DNA of 37,007 bases from Acidimicrobiia bacterium (GTDB lineage Bacteria; Acidobacteriota; Terriglobia; Bryobacterales; Bryobacteraceae): the NCBI GenBank assembly GCA_016871315.1, contig VFZE01000051.1, positions 1-37,007 on the forward strand. Direction: 5' to 3'. The notes beneath the pieces are model-generated. The model was not told the DNA's origin. It saw nothing but the letters and a program-made list of their open reading frames with translations, and did no database searches. Positions 27,377 to 36,408 of the stretch are shown piece by piece. Every line of letters starts with the position of its first letter. Positions within the stretch are counted from its first letter, which is position 1. Position numbers and translations under genes: made by a program.

Positions 27377-28813
27377 CTACTTCTTCAACTCCACCCAGTG
27401 GCTCAGGGCGTTTCCCACGCGGTTAGAGGGCAGCGACATGGCCGTCGCCGCGCCGTTCAATACACTGCCTCGTAACACCAACGAGAATTGGATCGAATAG
27501 GACCGCCGATTGGCATCCTCGGTGCCGATATCGCCCATCATCCGCCCCGTGAGGAGGTTATCGCGAAAGGCGACTTGGTTCAACAGGGCCGGCGGCTGAG
27601 CGCCGAGGCGGGCGTGCACATCATCGGCGCCCCGGATGTCGAGAGTTAGCGGTAAATCCCCTTTGTAGGTGGAAACCGTCCCCTTCCATTCGCCGCGCAG
27701 TGCCGCCGGCAATGGCGGAGCAGCCTGCCGGTGCGCCGGTTCGGAGCGCTTCCACTTGGGCAGATAGCGAGCCAGGATCTCATCGGCCATGCGGTGTGGC
27801 AGATCGGTCCGCGCGTTCGATAAAGCGGCCACCGCCAGCTTCTCGTCTGGGATCAGCAGCAGCGCCGTCGAGACACCGCCCATGCCACCGGTGTGCATCG
27901 CGATACGGTATCCTCCCGGGTTCTCCGTCAGGCTCCAGCCAATGCCGTAACTGGTGCGAGCGGAGAGCTTGCCCACCGGCTTCCGCATCTGGTCAATGGC
28001 CGCCTCTTTCAAAACCGGTTTCTGATCGGCTTGCATCGTCTTCAAGTGCAGCATGGCGAAGCGGACGAGATCATGCGCACTGGAGTAAATCGCGCTGCCT
28101 CCGGGATGATCGAAATCGTAAAAGGGTATGCGGGCCCCGTCGGGCGCATAGCGGGTCGCTTGAAACTCCGCCAGCCCCGGTCCCACGTGCACCGACATCC
28201 GTGTCAATCCCAGCGGCACGAAGACTTCTTCCCGCATGAAAGCCTCATAACTCTTGCCCGACACGCGAGAGATGACGTAATCCAACACACCGTAGCCGAG
28301 GTTCGAGTACAGATAGCGCTCACCCGGCGGCGTGAACAGGTTGCCGTAGCGCAGGATGGTCTCATCCATCGACGGGCGGCGGTAAGGCTCATCTTCGTAG
28401 AAGAACTGGTAGTGCAGCGGAAGGCCGGCCGTATGGGAAGCCACGCGCCTCACGGTCGCCTCCCTGGCATCGCCGATCCTTGCCTGCAGCTTCGCCACGC
28501 CGAGGTAATCGTTGACGGGCTTGTCCAGATCCATGCGCCCTTGCTCGACCAATACCATCAGCCCCGTCGCCGTAATGGGCTTGGAAATTGACGCGAGCGA
28601 GTAGATCGTGTGCTCTGTCGCCGGCCGGCGCTTTTCGCGATCCGCCCAACCGAAGCCCTCGGCCCAAACCACCTCCCCGTTGCGTGCCACCGCCACGGCC
28701 AGTGACGGCGCCTCGCTCGCGGTCAGCTCCTTGCGGATCAGCGCGCGCAGATCCTCCACCGGCCCTGCCGGCAGTGGGGCGATGATCAGCAGCAAAGTGA
28801 GGACAAATCGCAT
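27377..28813 (-). CDS. Class C beta-lactamase-like serine hydrolase
   Basis: A 478-aa exported serine hydrolase of the beta-lactamase/penicillin-binding-protein (AmpC, EstB) superfamily. Leader: MRFVLTLLLIIAPLPAG. Catalytic motifs: SISK (Ser75-x-x-Lys78), YSN (169-171) and HTGG in AMHTGGMGGVSTALLL. About 100 residues after the catalytic fold form a lipocalin-like beta domain (LRGEWKGTVSTYKGDLPLTL), often seen in esterase or peptidase members. It is more likely a housekeeping esterase or D-amino-peptidase than a resistance enzyme; the fold cannot distinguish. ACGGAGATT precedes the ATG. It stands alone, 193 bases from the glycan operon; that gap shows nothing notable. Confidence 0.9.
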   Translation of the reverse strand: MRFVLTLLLIIAPLPAGPVEDLRALIRKELTASEAPSLAVAVARNGEVVWAEGFGWADREKRRPATEHTIYSLASISKPITATGLMVLVEQGRMDLDKPVNDYLGVAKLQARIGDAREATVRRVASHTAGLPLHYQFFYEDEPYRRPSMDETILRYGNLFTPPGERYLYSNLGYGVLDYVISRVSGKSYEAFMREEVFVPLGLTRMSVHVGPGLAEFQATRYAPDGARIPFYDFDHPGGSAIYSSAHDLVRFAMLHLKTMQADQKPVLKEAAIDQMRKPVGKLSARTSYGIGWSLTENPGGYRIAMHTGGMGGVSTALLLIPDEKLAVAALSNARTDLPHRMADEILARYLPKWKRSEPAHRQAAPPLPAALRGEWKGTVSTYKGDLPLTLDIRGADDVHARLGAQPPALLNQVAFRDNLLTGRMMGDIGTEDANRRSYSIQFSLVLRGSVLNGAATAMSLPSNRVGNALSHWVELKK

Positions 28814-28931
28814 AATCTCCGTCAGTTTGGCTCATTTCCACCACCTTGTAAAGGTTTAGTAAAAGCGGGCTGTCCTGCCGAAACTGCTTTTCCACGAGCC
28901 CCGTATCAATGGGCAGAAGGAGACAAGAACC

Positions 28932-29477
28932 ATGAAAAACCTGGGACTAAGAAATCTGATGCTGGCGGCGGCGCTGGTTGCCGCCCCGGCCGTAGTGGCA
29001 AACGCGGCTGTGGAGTATTCCCCCGCCGAACAACTCACCAAGAAAGTGCGGCATGAGCTGGTGACGCTGCCGTTCCTGGGCGTATTCGACAACCTGGCGT
29101 TCCGCATCGATGACGGCGTGGTGACGTTAATGGGGCAAGTGAACCGGCCGACGCTGAAGTCCGACGCCGAGCGCGTGGTTGCACGTATTGAAGGAGTGCG
29201 CGGCGTGGTGAATCAGGTGGAGGTGCTGCCGCTTTCGCCCTACGATGACCGCATCCGCCTGGCGGTGCTGCGCGCCGTCTACGGCTACCCCGCTTTGCAG
29301 CGCTACGCGCTGGGCGCGCAACCCTCGATCCGCATCATCGTGAAGAACGGTGAAGTAACGCTGGAGGGTGTTGCCGCCAACGAGGGCGATAAGAACATCA
29401 TCAATCTCCGCGCAAACGGTGTCGCCGGGGTGTTCCGGGTCACCAACAACCTGAGCGTGGAAAAGCGCAAGGCGTAA
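28932..29477 (+). CDS. Exported protein with two BON domains
   Basis: A 181-aa protein with signal peptide (MKNLGLRNLMLAAALVAAPA through ANA) and two BON domains. First: LTKKVRHELVTLPFLGVFDN, LAFRIDDGVVTLMGQV and ERVVARIEGVRGVVNQVEVL. Second: DDRIRLAVLRAVYG, IRIIVKNGEVTLEGV and GVFRVTNNLSVE. BON domains bind phospholipid surfaces (OsmY, DolP), and two-BON exported proteins support envelope stability under stress. It starts behind AAGGAGAC at good spacing and ends before a strong terminator, so it is a single-gene unit. Confidence 0.92.
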   Translation: MKNLGLRNLMLAAALVAAPAVVANAAVEYSPAEQLTKKVRHELVTLPFLGVFDNLAFRIDDGVVTLMGQVNRPTLKSDAERVVARIEGVRGVVNQVEVLPLSPYDDRIRLAVLRAVYGYPALQRYALGAQPSIRIIVKNGEVTLEGVAANEGDKNIINLRANGVAGVFRVTNNLSVEKRKA

Positions 29478-29512
29478 CTGACTTCCCTCCTCGTAAACGT
29501 CTTGCCCTTGGC

Positions 29513-29545
29513 GGGCGGTCCGGTGAATCCGGGCCGCCCTTTTTT
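29513..29545 (+). terminator. Intrinsic terminator of the BON gene
   Basis: An 11-base-pair stem, GGGCGGTCCGG (29513-29523) with CCGGGCCGCCC (29529-29539), one G-U pair and a TGAAT loop, is followed by six T residues. It lies 36 bases after the BON stop codon. Confidence 0.9.
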
Positions 29546-29698
29546 GTGTGTGCCGAGCAAACGTCAAAGGGGTGGTTTGGAAGGGTAGGGGCCGGATATG
29601 TTAACATTAGTTAATGCGATGTGGGGCAGCAGCCGATTTGCGCAGGTCGCTTCCATCCTGATCTGGTGGGCGCCTCTATATCCGCATCCTGCATTGGC

Positions 29699-30094
29699 TC
29701 AGTAACCCGCTCCTTCCTGCAACGCCCAACAAGCTGACACGACGTGGCGGTCGCGCTTATTGCGGAAGACCTCAAAATGCACTTTGTCGGCGGGAAGCTC
29801 GATACCGGACTGCTCGTAGACCGATTCGGCGATTTCCCGGAACGTGGCGACGAGGAAATCGACGTTCAGATGAGACTCGTCGGTGAGCGTGAAATCCAGG
29901 TCCTCGGAAAAGCGGTACGTCTCGAAATAGCATTTCTTGAGGCAGGTCCCGCCCTTGAAGACCCACTTGTCCGCAATCTCCGGATGATTGTACATGCCCG
30001 CCAGCACCCAGCCGAGAACGTAGTCCTTCTCGACCACGTTGGGCAGCAGGCCCAGATTGCCTGCGGTCGCGAGCAGCTCGCGGCGGTCAATCAC
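29699..30094 (-). pseudogene. abiEii: AbiEii toxin, truncated nucleotidyltransferase
   Basis: The N-terminal part of an AbiEii-type nucleotidyltransferase, the toxin of type IV toxin-antitoxin and phage-abortive-infection pairs. Seen: LPNVVEKDYVLGWVLAGMYN, WVFKGGTCLKKCYFETYRFS and EDLDFTL, which contain the GG-T-L and D-x-D motifs of the nucleotidyl-transfer site. Intact family members are usually about 250-300 aa. This frame stops after 131 aa, just after VHFEVFRNKRD, with a non-homologous tail (HVVSACWALQEGAGY). The second half, which carries the remaining catalytic residues, is missing and is not found in other frames up to the BON terminator. It is probably inactive. It overlaps the antitoxin stop by 8 bases. 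Confidence 0.8.
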
Positions 30095-30917
30095 GCTCGG
30101 CCTCCGCGTCCCAGTTCTTCGGAATCCAGAGCCGCCAGGCCTTAACGAGGCGGCGGCACGGGATCGACGGATCGAGCTTGGCGTTGCCCATCGTTAGCCG
30201 CGCCCGGCATGCTTCTGCAAGCACTTCATGACCGGGCGTTTGGGATGCAAGAAACCCGAGACGCTTGAATACGGCGCCGTTCCCAAGCTTCTCGGCGTAG
30301 CGAATGAGCGTATCCGTATCGGCATCGGAGGCGCGCAGATAGTTCTGAACGCACCGTGCGACATGACGAATCCCACCGCCTGTCGCTGGGTCCGCTAGAA
30401 GATCGACGACCGTCCGATGCTTATCGGAAATGGACATGCGCGCCTGTCCGCGCCAGATCATCTTCAGCCCAAACAACGCGTCCTCGCCGACGCGCTTGAG
30501 CGTGAAGGTCACGCCTTGCGCCGTGTATTCCTTGGTGCGGAACGGGCGAGCGGTGAATACGAAGATACTCCGGAAGAGCTGCTCTGTAAGATCCCAGTGC
30601 TCCGCCGCCGTCCATCCCCCGATGTAGCCGGGCGCGAACAGCGCGGGGACGAGGACCCAGGGGTCCTTCAGCACCTGCTCCGTGCCGGCGGCGTCGAGCG
30701 GAATGGGCGCGTAGAGCCCACGGCGGACACGCTTGAGCCATCCCTGCTCCTGCCACCGCGATAGCACCTTTGCCGCCGATTGCCGGTCAACCGAAAGCGT
30801 CTTCATCACATCATCGATGGTGATGAGGACTTTCGATGCCCGGAGCACGGCGGAAAGCCGCGCCCTCCCGTGAGATGTGAAGCGATCTCGCAAGGGTATA
30901 CCCTGTTGCTCTGACAT
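30087..30917 (-). CDS. abiEi: AbiEi antitoxin (type IV TA)
   Basis: A 276-aa antitoxin and self-repressor. Residues about 28-73 form a winged helix (LITIDDVMKTLSVDRQSAAK, VLSRWQEQGWLKRVRRGLYA). The rest matches the AbiEi C-terminal antitoxin domain: APGYIGGWTAAEHWDLTEQL, IFVFTARPFRTKEYTAQGVT, MSISDKHRTVVDLLADPATG. It seems complete, with no frameshift. AbiEi proteins bind inverted repeats in their own promoter; a candidate lies just upstream. The ATG at 30917 has no ribosome site. The toxin gene overlaps its end, the normal order for AbiE, but that toxin is cut short, so this is now an antitoxin without a working partner. Confidence 0.88.
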   Translation of the reverse strand: MSEQQGIPLRDRFTSHGRARLSAVLRASKVLITIDDVMKTLSVDRQSAAKVLSRWQEQGWLKRVRRGLYAPIPLDAAGTEQVLKDPWVLVPALFAPGYIGGWTAAEHWDLTEQLFRSIFVFTARPFRTKEYTAQGVTFTLKRVGEDALFGLKMIWRGQARMSISDKHRTVVDLLADPATGGGIRHVARCVQNYLRASDADTDTLIRYAEKLGNGAVFKRLGFLASQTPGHEVLAEACRARLTMGNAKLDPSIPCRRLVKAWRLWIPKNWDAEAERD

Positions 30918-30920
30918 CGC

Positions 30921-30951
30921 TAATTATGCGAATTACTACGTACAGAGTATA
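30921..30951 (-). promoter_or_regulatory. Probable abiE promoter and operator
   Basis: On the minus strand TATACT (30951-30946) fits a -10 box. Between it and the abiEi ATG lies the inverted repeat TAATT CGCAT AATTA (30935-30921), an AT-rich palindrome in an otherwise GC-rich region. It is at the place where AbiEi would block transcription. No convincing -35 box was found. Confidence 0.45.
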
Positions 30952-31300
30952 CCACAGTGTTGCCCGTCGAGTGTAGCCTGAATGTTGGAATTCGCTATTT
31001 CCGTCTGTTTTAATAGTTAGAGTGTACCCAAATCATAGTTCCATGCTTGCCGCTGGCCGGGAGGCCACCACTTCTACGGAATTCCGGCTACGGTCCATCC
31101 GCGCCCTCAGGCGGCTAAGTCCATCCTAGGATTGAGGTTAATACCAGTCACCGGCAACTGGAAACCCGTGTAGTGCTGTGCGATTCCTTCCTCTGGCACT
31201 CCCACCGCCTTCCCTTCGGATCCCTTCGCTGCAACCAACGCCATGCAAAGGCAATAGGAAATGTCCCCGGTTGGAGTATCGGGGCGCTTTGTCCCCGGAG
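30952..31300. other. 349-base non-coding stretch
   Basis: No coding frame with consistent codon use, no tRNA-like fold and no terminal repeats were recognised. It separates the abiE promoter from a truncated Solibacter-type domain and may be a recombination scar. Confidence 0.4.
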
Positions 31301-31711
31301 GTGGAGATCCCGGTTGTCCCGGTCCTGCCAGGCTTGCTGACTCAGGACGCCAGCGGTTCGGGGCTAGGGGCGATCCTCAACCAGAACGGATCCCTGAACG
31401 GAGTTTGGAATCCTGCCGCGCGCGGAGAACTCATCGTTCTGTTCGCTGTGGGAACTGGGCAAACAAGTCCCGCAGGCACGGACGGCCGTCTGGCTTCCTT
31501 CCCGCTTCCGGCACCGGTGCAGCCCATTGAGGTTTTGGTGGGCGGGCGGCAGGCCGATGTCGTGTATCAGGGATCAGCTTCAGGCTTGGTGGAAGGAGTT
31601 ACGCAACTTAACGCCAGAGTTCCTGCTGATGTGGGGCCTGGCATTGTGTCCGTGGTACTGAAGCAGGGCGAACTGGAAAGCCGCTTTGGAGTCACGGTAG
31701 CGGTTCAGTAA
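31301..31711 (+). pseudogene. Half of a Solibacter-type C-terminal domain, parent gene missing
   Basis: From about 31301 the frame reads VEIPVVPVLPGLLTQDASGS, GLGAILNQNGSLNGVWNPAA, RGELIVLFAVGTGQTSPAG, and later VEVLVGGRQ-type and LVEGVTQLNARVPADVGPGI segments, ending in a normal stop. This is the second half of the TIGR03437-like domain found at the C-terminus of many Solibacter secreted proteins. The upstream part of the open frame (from 31178) does not look like the first half of that domain and has no signal peptide or ribosome site. It is the tail of a lost secreted protein. The intact copy at 20.1-20.7 kb allows comparison. Confidence 0.75.
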
Positions 31712-31799
31712 ACTCCGGCACTCTGATGTGCGGTTAGCGGGACATCTCCGGACACCAGTCTTGTGCCAGGCGTACTCCACGGCCCCGTAACCAAGCCCG

Positions 31800-32540
31800 T
31801 TACAGCGTCCGCAAGTGGAAACCGCCGTCGATGTTCAGCACCTGGCCCGGCGCGTAGTCCAGCAGGCCGTTGGCGATGGCCCTCACAGCGCGAGCGACAT
31901 CCATCGCTTCCCCCATCCGGCGCGACGGCAGCAACCCTCCGGCGATCTTCTCGTCATACGCCTTCTCCACGGCGGCGATCATGTCGGTGCGGATAATGCC
32001 CGGCCGGATTTCGAACACGTAGACTCCGTGCGGAGCCAGCCGCGCCGCCCAGGTCTGCGCGCTCATGCTCAGGCCCGCCTTCGAGATGCAGTATTCGGCG
32101 CGGTTCACGCTCGCGGTGTAGGAAGAGATGGAACTCACGAACACGATCCGCCCGCTGCCCTTTTCCACCATGCGCCGCGCGGCCAATTGCGTAAGGAAAT
32201 GGGGTCCCTTCAGGTTGGTTCCCACCAGTTCCTCGAAGCTTTCCTCGGTCGCATCCAGAATGTCGAGCCGCTGCCGGGGTGCGATTCCCGCGTTGTTCAC
32301 CAACAGGTCAATCGTCCCGTGACGCGAAACCGTCTCCTCGATCAGCTTTGCCCTGTCCTCCGCCTTGCTGATGTCGCACTGGGAGATTTCGCAGCCACTC
32401 TCCTCGCGCAGCGATACGGCCGCCTCGCGGTTGCCATTATAGGTGGCTACCACGGTGTGGGTCAGCGCAAGCTCGGCCGCGATGCCGCGTCCGATCCCCC
32501 GGCTCCCGCCGGTCACAATCGCCACAGGGCGCATGATCAC
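31800..32540 (-). CDS. Short-chain dehydrogenase/reductase (FabG-like)
   Basis: A 246-aa SDR enzyme. It has the classic TGGSRGIG cofactor motif, LLVNNAGIAP, IVFVSSISSYTA (catalytic Ser) and AEYCISKAGLSM (Tyr-xxx-Lys), and the C-terminal block DYAPGQVLNIDGGF. Close relatives are annotated as 3-oxoacyl-ACP reductases, but many act on sugars or polyols, so the substrate is open. GTG 32540 overlaps the stop of the DsbA-like gene (GTGA) and has AGAGG 7 bases upstream; ATG 32534 is the alternative. The overlap means it is co-translated with the upstream thiol-oxidoreductase gene, an unusual partner. Confidence 0.9.
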   Translation of the reverse strand: MIMRPVAIVTGGSRGIGRGIAAELALTHTVVATYNGNREAAVSLREESGCEISQCDISKAEDRAKLIEETVSRHGTIDLLVNNAGIAPRQRLDILDATEESFEELVGTNLKGPHFLTQLAARRMVEKGSGRIVFVSSISSYTASVNRAEYCISKAGLSMSAQTWAARLAPHGVYVFEIRPGIIRTDMIAAVEKAYDEKIAGGLLPSRRMGEAMDVARAVRAIANGLLDYAPGQVLNIDGGFHLRTL

Positions 32541-33115
32541 GGCTTGGCCTCTAGGATGGCGCTCTCCATCGCTTTGGAGATCTCCTCCAGCGTGAACTTC
32601 TCGATGAATGGCTCCCCGTTCACGAGCACGGTCGGCGTCTTGCCAACGCCGCGCGCCACGCCGTCCTGATAGTCTTCCTCCACCAGCTTGTTCAACTCCG
32701 CATCGTTCAGCGCGCCGATCGCCTTCACGGCATCGGCTTGGTTCGCCTTGGCAAACTCGCGCAAACGCAACGGGAACGTTTCCGCCGTGATCTGCTTCAA
32801 ATCCGCCAGCAGATGCCTGCGGAACTTCACCGCCAGCTCCGGACTCGTCTTCTCAAAATGCCGCGCCGCCACCGCCGCCGGACGCGCCCAGTCATGCTTC
32901 ACCAGCGGAAAATCGTAATGCTCGAAGGCCACTTTCGCTCCATAGCGAGGCAGCAGATGCTCGTCCATCATCTTGCGGAAATTCGCGCAGTCCGAGCACT
33001 GGAGATCTTCATAGATCACCACGCGCACCGGGCTCTTCGGGTTTCCTTCCACCAGGCGTTGTTCAGCATGCATCATGGTTCCCGCAATCAGGATTGCAAG
33101 TGCGGCTAATCTCAT
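32537..33115 (-). CDS. DsbA-like exported thiol oxidoreductase
   Basis: A 192-aa periplasmic thioredoxin-fold protein of the DsbA/Thioredoxin_4 type. Leader: MRLAALAILIAGTMMHA. The active site is EDLQCSDCANFRKMM (Cys40-SD-Cys43), followed by the helical insertion (WARPAAVAARHFEKTSPELA) and the cis-proline loop (GKTPTVLVNGEPF). It probably makes or shuffles disulfides in exported proteins. ATG 33115 gives the leader; a longer frame to 33178 is rejected because it would run into the divergent LptC-LptA start. No strong ribosome site is visible. Confidence 0.88.
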   Translation of the reverse strand: MRLAALAILIAGTMMHAEQRLVEGNPKSPVRVVIYEDLQCSDCANFRKMMDEHLLPRYGAKVAFEHYDFPLVKHDWARPAAVAARHFEKTSPELAVKFRRHLLADLKQITAETFPLRLREFAKANQADAVKAIGALNDAELNKLVEEDYQDGVARGVGKTPTVLVNGEPFIEKFTLEEISKAMESAILEAKP

Positions 33116-33165
33116 AAGGTTTGGATGTTTCCATTCTAGCCGCTTTGTTATTCTGAAGGTCTGTA

Positions 33166-35418
33166 ATGCGGCGAACACGCCGGTTGTTTCTGTTAGCCAT
33201 CGTCGCCATCCTGGCAGGCGTCGGCGTCTCCTACCATCTTCAGCAGAAGATCACCGCTGCCCGGCCGCGCATTGTCCCCAAGGCCCTTCGCGCCAATGTC
33301 CAGGCCGCCGGCCAGGACTGGGTCTACCGCAAGGAGGAAGGCGGCCGCCCGATTGTCGAACTCCGCGCGCGCGACATGGAGCGGGTGGAAGAGGAATCGG
33401 CCCGGATCCTGCTGAAGGGCGTCGAGCTTCGCCTGTTCCACAAAGGCGGCAGCGAGTTTGACCTGGTGAAGAGCTCAAGCGCCGTCTTCCGTGAAGCCGA
33501 AGGCAGCCTTTTTTCCGACGGGGAAGTGCAGATCACTCTCGGTGTTCCGGCCGGCGCCGAACCGTCGGGCCGCCTGCTCGGCATCCGTACTTCCGGCGTC
33601 TGGTTCGATTCGGCCACCGGCCGGGCACGGACCGACAAACCCGCCAGCTTCACGTTTGATCTCGGGAGCGGAGAGGCGGTCGGCGCCACTTACGACCCTT
33701 CCACGCGAGACCTGCAGCTGCTCAGCGATGTGAAGCTCCAGTGGCGCGGGCGCGGCGAGAACACAACCCCGATGCATCTGGAAGCCGGCGGCCTGCTCTA
33801 CCGCGAACATGAATCCAAGGTTTACCTGTCGAGCTGGTCGCGGCTCACCCGTGAACGGCTCACGCTCAACGCTGCCGATTCCGTCGTCACCCTGGAGCAG
33901 GGCAACATCAGAACGGTGGATGCGCAAAAGGCCGAAGGCGCCGATGAGTACCCCGGACGGCGCCTGCGCTTCGGCGCGCAGGAGCTACATCTTGATCTCA
34001 CAGCGCGCTCGGAGATCGAAAAAATCACCGGCGCCGGCCAGTCGTGGCTCGAAGCAACCACGGATGCGGGGGATACGATGGTGCGCGCCGACCGCGTGAC
34101 CATGGATTTCGAGATCCGCGACAAGGCCAGCATCCTGACAAGGACTCTCGTGCAAGGCTCGAGCCGTCTGGAGTCGCGTCCCGCGGTGAGAGCCGGACAG
34201 CCGCCCCGCGCCACGCGCATCCTGAAAACCGAAGTCGCCGAAATCAAGATGCGGCCCGATGGGGAGCAGATCGAGCAGATGGAAACGCACACCCCGGGCG
34301 ATCTTGATCTTATCCCCCACCGCCCGACGGACCCGCGCCGCCAGATGAGTGCCGAACGCATGTGGCTGCGCTACGGCGGCAAGAACCAGCTCCAATCCTT
34401 CCGCGCCGTCCAGGTTGCCACGAGAACGCTCAAGCCTGCGGCAAAGGGCAAACCGGAGCCGCGGCCCGCTCTCACCTGGAGCAAGGACATGACGGCCGCG
34501 TTCGATCCGGAAACGGGCGACGTCACGCGGATCGAGCAATGGAACGAATTCCGCTACCGCGAAGGCGAACAGGAGGCCACCGCCGCCAAGGCCATCCTCG
34601 AGCAAGCGAAGAACCTGATCCACCTGGAAGGTGATGCCCGCGTCTGGGACAAGTCCGGCTCGGTCAAGGCCGCGAAAATCGTCATGCACCAGGAGACGGG
34701 CGACTTCACGGCCGAAGGCAATGTCGCCTCCTCGCGCCTGCCGGAAGATAAGAGCGCCTCGGGCGGCATGCTCGAAAAGGATCAGCCGGTGCAGGCCACC
34801 GCGCAGAAGATGGTTTCGACGGATCGCAACCGGCACATCGTTTACGAAGGAGGCGCGGTGCTGTGGCAGAGCGCCAACCGTCTCCAGGCGGCGCGCGTAG
34901 TGATCGACCGCAAGGAACAGAAGCTCCACGCGACGGGGAAGGTGGTCAGCCAGCTGCTCGACAAGGCGAAACCCAACGCTCCCAAGAAGGATCCTGTCCT
35001 TACCCTGGTGCGCTCGGAGGCGCTGGAATACGACGACCAGCAGCGGATCGCGTGGTACAAGGGGCAGGTTCGCCTGCTGCGCGAGAACCTCGACGTGAAG
35101 TCACGCGAGCTCCGCGCCTTTCTCAATCAAAGCAAGGACGGCTCCGGCGATTCCCGCCTGGACCGCGCTTTCGCCGACGGCGATGTCGAGATTCTGCAAT
35201 CCGAGAAAGCCCGCACGCGCCGCGGCCTTGCCGAACATGCCGAATATTACGTCACCGACGAGCGCGTCATCCTGCACGGCGGCTATCCCCAAATGTTCGA
35301 TTCGGCCACAGGCAACACCTCAAGAGGCCGCAAATTGACCTATTTCGCCAACAATGATAGCCTTCAGGTGGACGGGGCCCCGGCGCAGCCCGCCGTCAAC
35401 CTCATCCGCCGCAAGTAG
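33166..35418 (+). CDS. LptC-LptA (OstA-like) fusion protein for LPS transport
   Basis: A 750-aa bitopic protein. One membrane span at residues 7-23 is followed by an LptC-like periplasmic beta-jellyroll (about 30-300: [54 protein letters not shown]). Several OstA/LptA-type repeats follow to the C-terminus ([70 protein letters not shown]). LptC receives LPS from the LptB2FG pump and LptA bridges to the outer membrane; here both seem joined in one chain. ATG 33166 with GAAGG upstream. It is followed 5 bases later by lptB, which supports the role. Length is far above either single protein. Confidence 0.85.
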   Translation: MRRTRRLFLLAIVAILAGVGVSYHLQQKITAARPRIVPKALRANVQAAGQDWVYRKEEGGRPIVELRARDMERVEEESARILLKGVELRLFHKGGSEFDLVKSSSAVFREAEGSLFSDGEVQITLGVPAGAEPSGRLLGIRTSGVWFDSATGRARTDKPASFTFDLGSGEAVGATYDPSTRDLQLLSDVKLQWRGRGENTTPMHLEAGGLLYREHESKVYLSSWSRLTRERLTLNAADSVVTLEQGNIRTVDAQKAEGADEYPGRRLRFGAQELHLDLTARSEIEKITGAGQSWLEATTDAGDTMVRADRVTMDFEIRDKASILTRTLVQGSSRLESRPAVRAGQPPRATRILKTEVAEIKMRPDGEQIEQMETHTPGDLDLIPHRPTDPRRQMSAERMWLRYGGKNQLQSFRAVQVATRTLKPAAKGKPEPRPALTWSKDMTAAFDPETGDVTRIEQWNEFRYREGEQEATAAKAILEQAKNLIHLEGDARVWDKSGSVKAAKIVMHQETGDFTAEGNVASSRLPEDKSASGGMLEKDQPVQATAQKMVSTDRNRHIVYEGGAVLWQSANRLQAARVVIDRKEQKLHATGKVVSQLLDKAKPNAPKKDPVLTLVRSEALEYDDQQRIAWYKGQVRLLRENLDVKSRELRAFLNQSKDGSGDSRLDRAFADGDVEILQSEKARTRRGLAEHAEYYVTDERVILHGGYPQMFDSATGNTSRGRKLTYFANNDSLQVDGAPAQPAVNLIRRK

Positions 35419-35423
35419 TCCGC

Positions 35424-36164
35424 ATGCGCAAGCTTGAGACCTCTGAAATCTCCAAATCCTACCGCCGCCGCAAGGTCGTCGACAACGTCTCCATTTCCGT
35501 TTCCGAGGGCGAAGTCGTAGGGCTGCTCGGGCCCAACGGAGCCGGCAAGACAACCTCCTTCTACATGATCGTGGGCCTGATCACGCCCGATTCCGGGCGC
35601 GTCCTGCTTGACGGGGAGGACATCACCGATCACGCCATGTTTGAGCGCGCGCGCCGCGGCATCAGCTACCTGCCGCAGGAAGCCTCCGTCTTCCGCAAAT
35701 TGACCGTGGAAGAGAATCTGCTCGCCATCCTGGAAACGCTGCGCCTGACCAGCCGCGAGCGGCGCGAGCGCATGAACCGCCTCATTGAACAGCTGGGCCT
35801 GGAAAAAGTCCGCCGCAACAAAGGCTACATGCTATCGGGCGGCGAACGCCGCCGCGTGGAAATCGCCCGCAGCCTGGTCATCGAACCCAGCTTCCTGCTT
35901 CTCGATGAACCATTCAGCGGCATCGACCCGATCCAGGTCCTGGAACTCCAGCGCATCATATTCGACCTGAAGCGCGCCGGCATCGGCATCCTGGTGACCG
36001 ACCACAACGTCCGCGAGACGCTGGCCGTTACCGACCGCGCCTACATCATCAACAACGGCACCATCTTCCGCGCCGGCACTCCGGAAGCGCTGGGCCGCGA
36101 CGCCGAAGTGAAGCGAGTCTATCTGGGCGAGAGCTTTCAGTACGAAGTCACCCGCCCCAGCTAG
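35424..36164 (+). CDS. lptB: LPS export ABC transporter ATPase LptB
   Basis: Cytoplasmic ATPase that powers LPS extraction by the LptB2FG complex; 246 aa, normal length. Walker [11 protein letters not shown]-loop [20 protein letters not shown] (the LptB-typical EASVFRKL string), signature [15 protein letters not shown], Walker [14 protein letters not shown] and switch [10 protein letters not shown] are all intact. The start is 5 bases after the LptC-LptA stop, so the two are one operon. LptF/LptG are not in the window. The stop codon TAG (36162-36164) lies inside the terminal repeat of the adjacent 276-bp element. Confidence 0.97.
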   Translation: MRKLETSEISKSYRRRKVVDNVSISVSEGEVVGLLGPNGAGKTTSFYMIVGLITPDSGRVLLDGEDITDHAMFERARRGISYLPQEASVFRKLTVEENLLAILETLRLTSRERRERMNRLIEQLGLEKVRRNKGYMLSGGERRRVEIARSLVIEPSFLLLDEPFSGIDPIQVLELQRIIFDLKRAGIGILVTDHNVRETLAVTDRAYIINNGTIFRAGTPEALGRDAEVKRVYLGESFQYEVTRPS

Positions 36165-36188
36165 CAGCCCGTGTCTAAACCAGGAGTG
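36161..36188 (+). repeat. Left terminal inverted repeat
   Basis: 28 bases beginning CTAGCAGCCCGTGTCT and ending CAGGAGTG. It pairs with 36409-36436 at 27 of 28 positions. The match continues weakly inward through a shared CGCG. Confidence 0.85.
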
Positions 36189-36408
36189 AGCGCGCGCCAA
36201 CGGTTTGCGTCGATGGATGGATGTCGCGGGACAGCAAGGGGGGTGGAAACATGGGCGAGGAGTTAGCGTGATCTGGACAGCAAACCGTTGACGCCCTTCG
36301 GGTTGGGGCGGCACGGGGCCATCTGCTTCGTTGTTCGTCGTGACCGATGTCCCGCATCGCCTGCCTCCGAACGCCTCGCATCTGACCCCGTGGCGCTCCC
36401 AACGCGTC

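Noticed and set aside
27377-28813. Antibiotic-resistance beta-lactamase
   Set aside because: The motifs fit the wider serine hydrolase family and the extra lipocalin-like tail suggests an esterase or peptidase; there is no resistance context.
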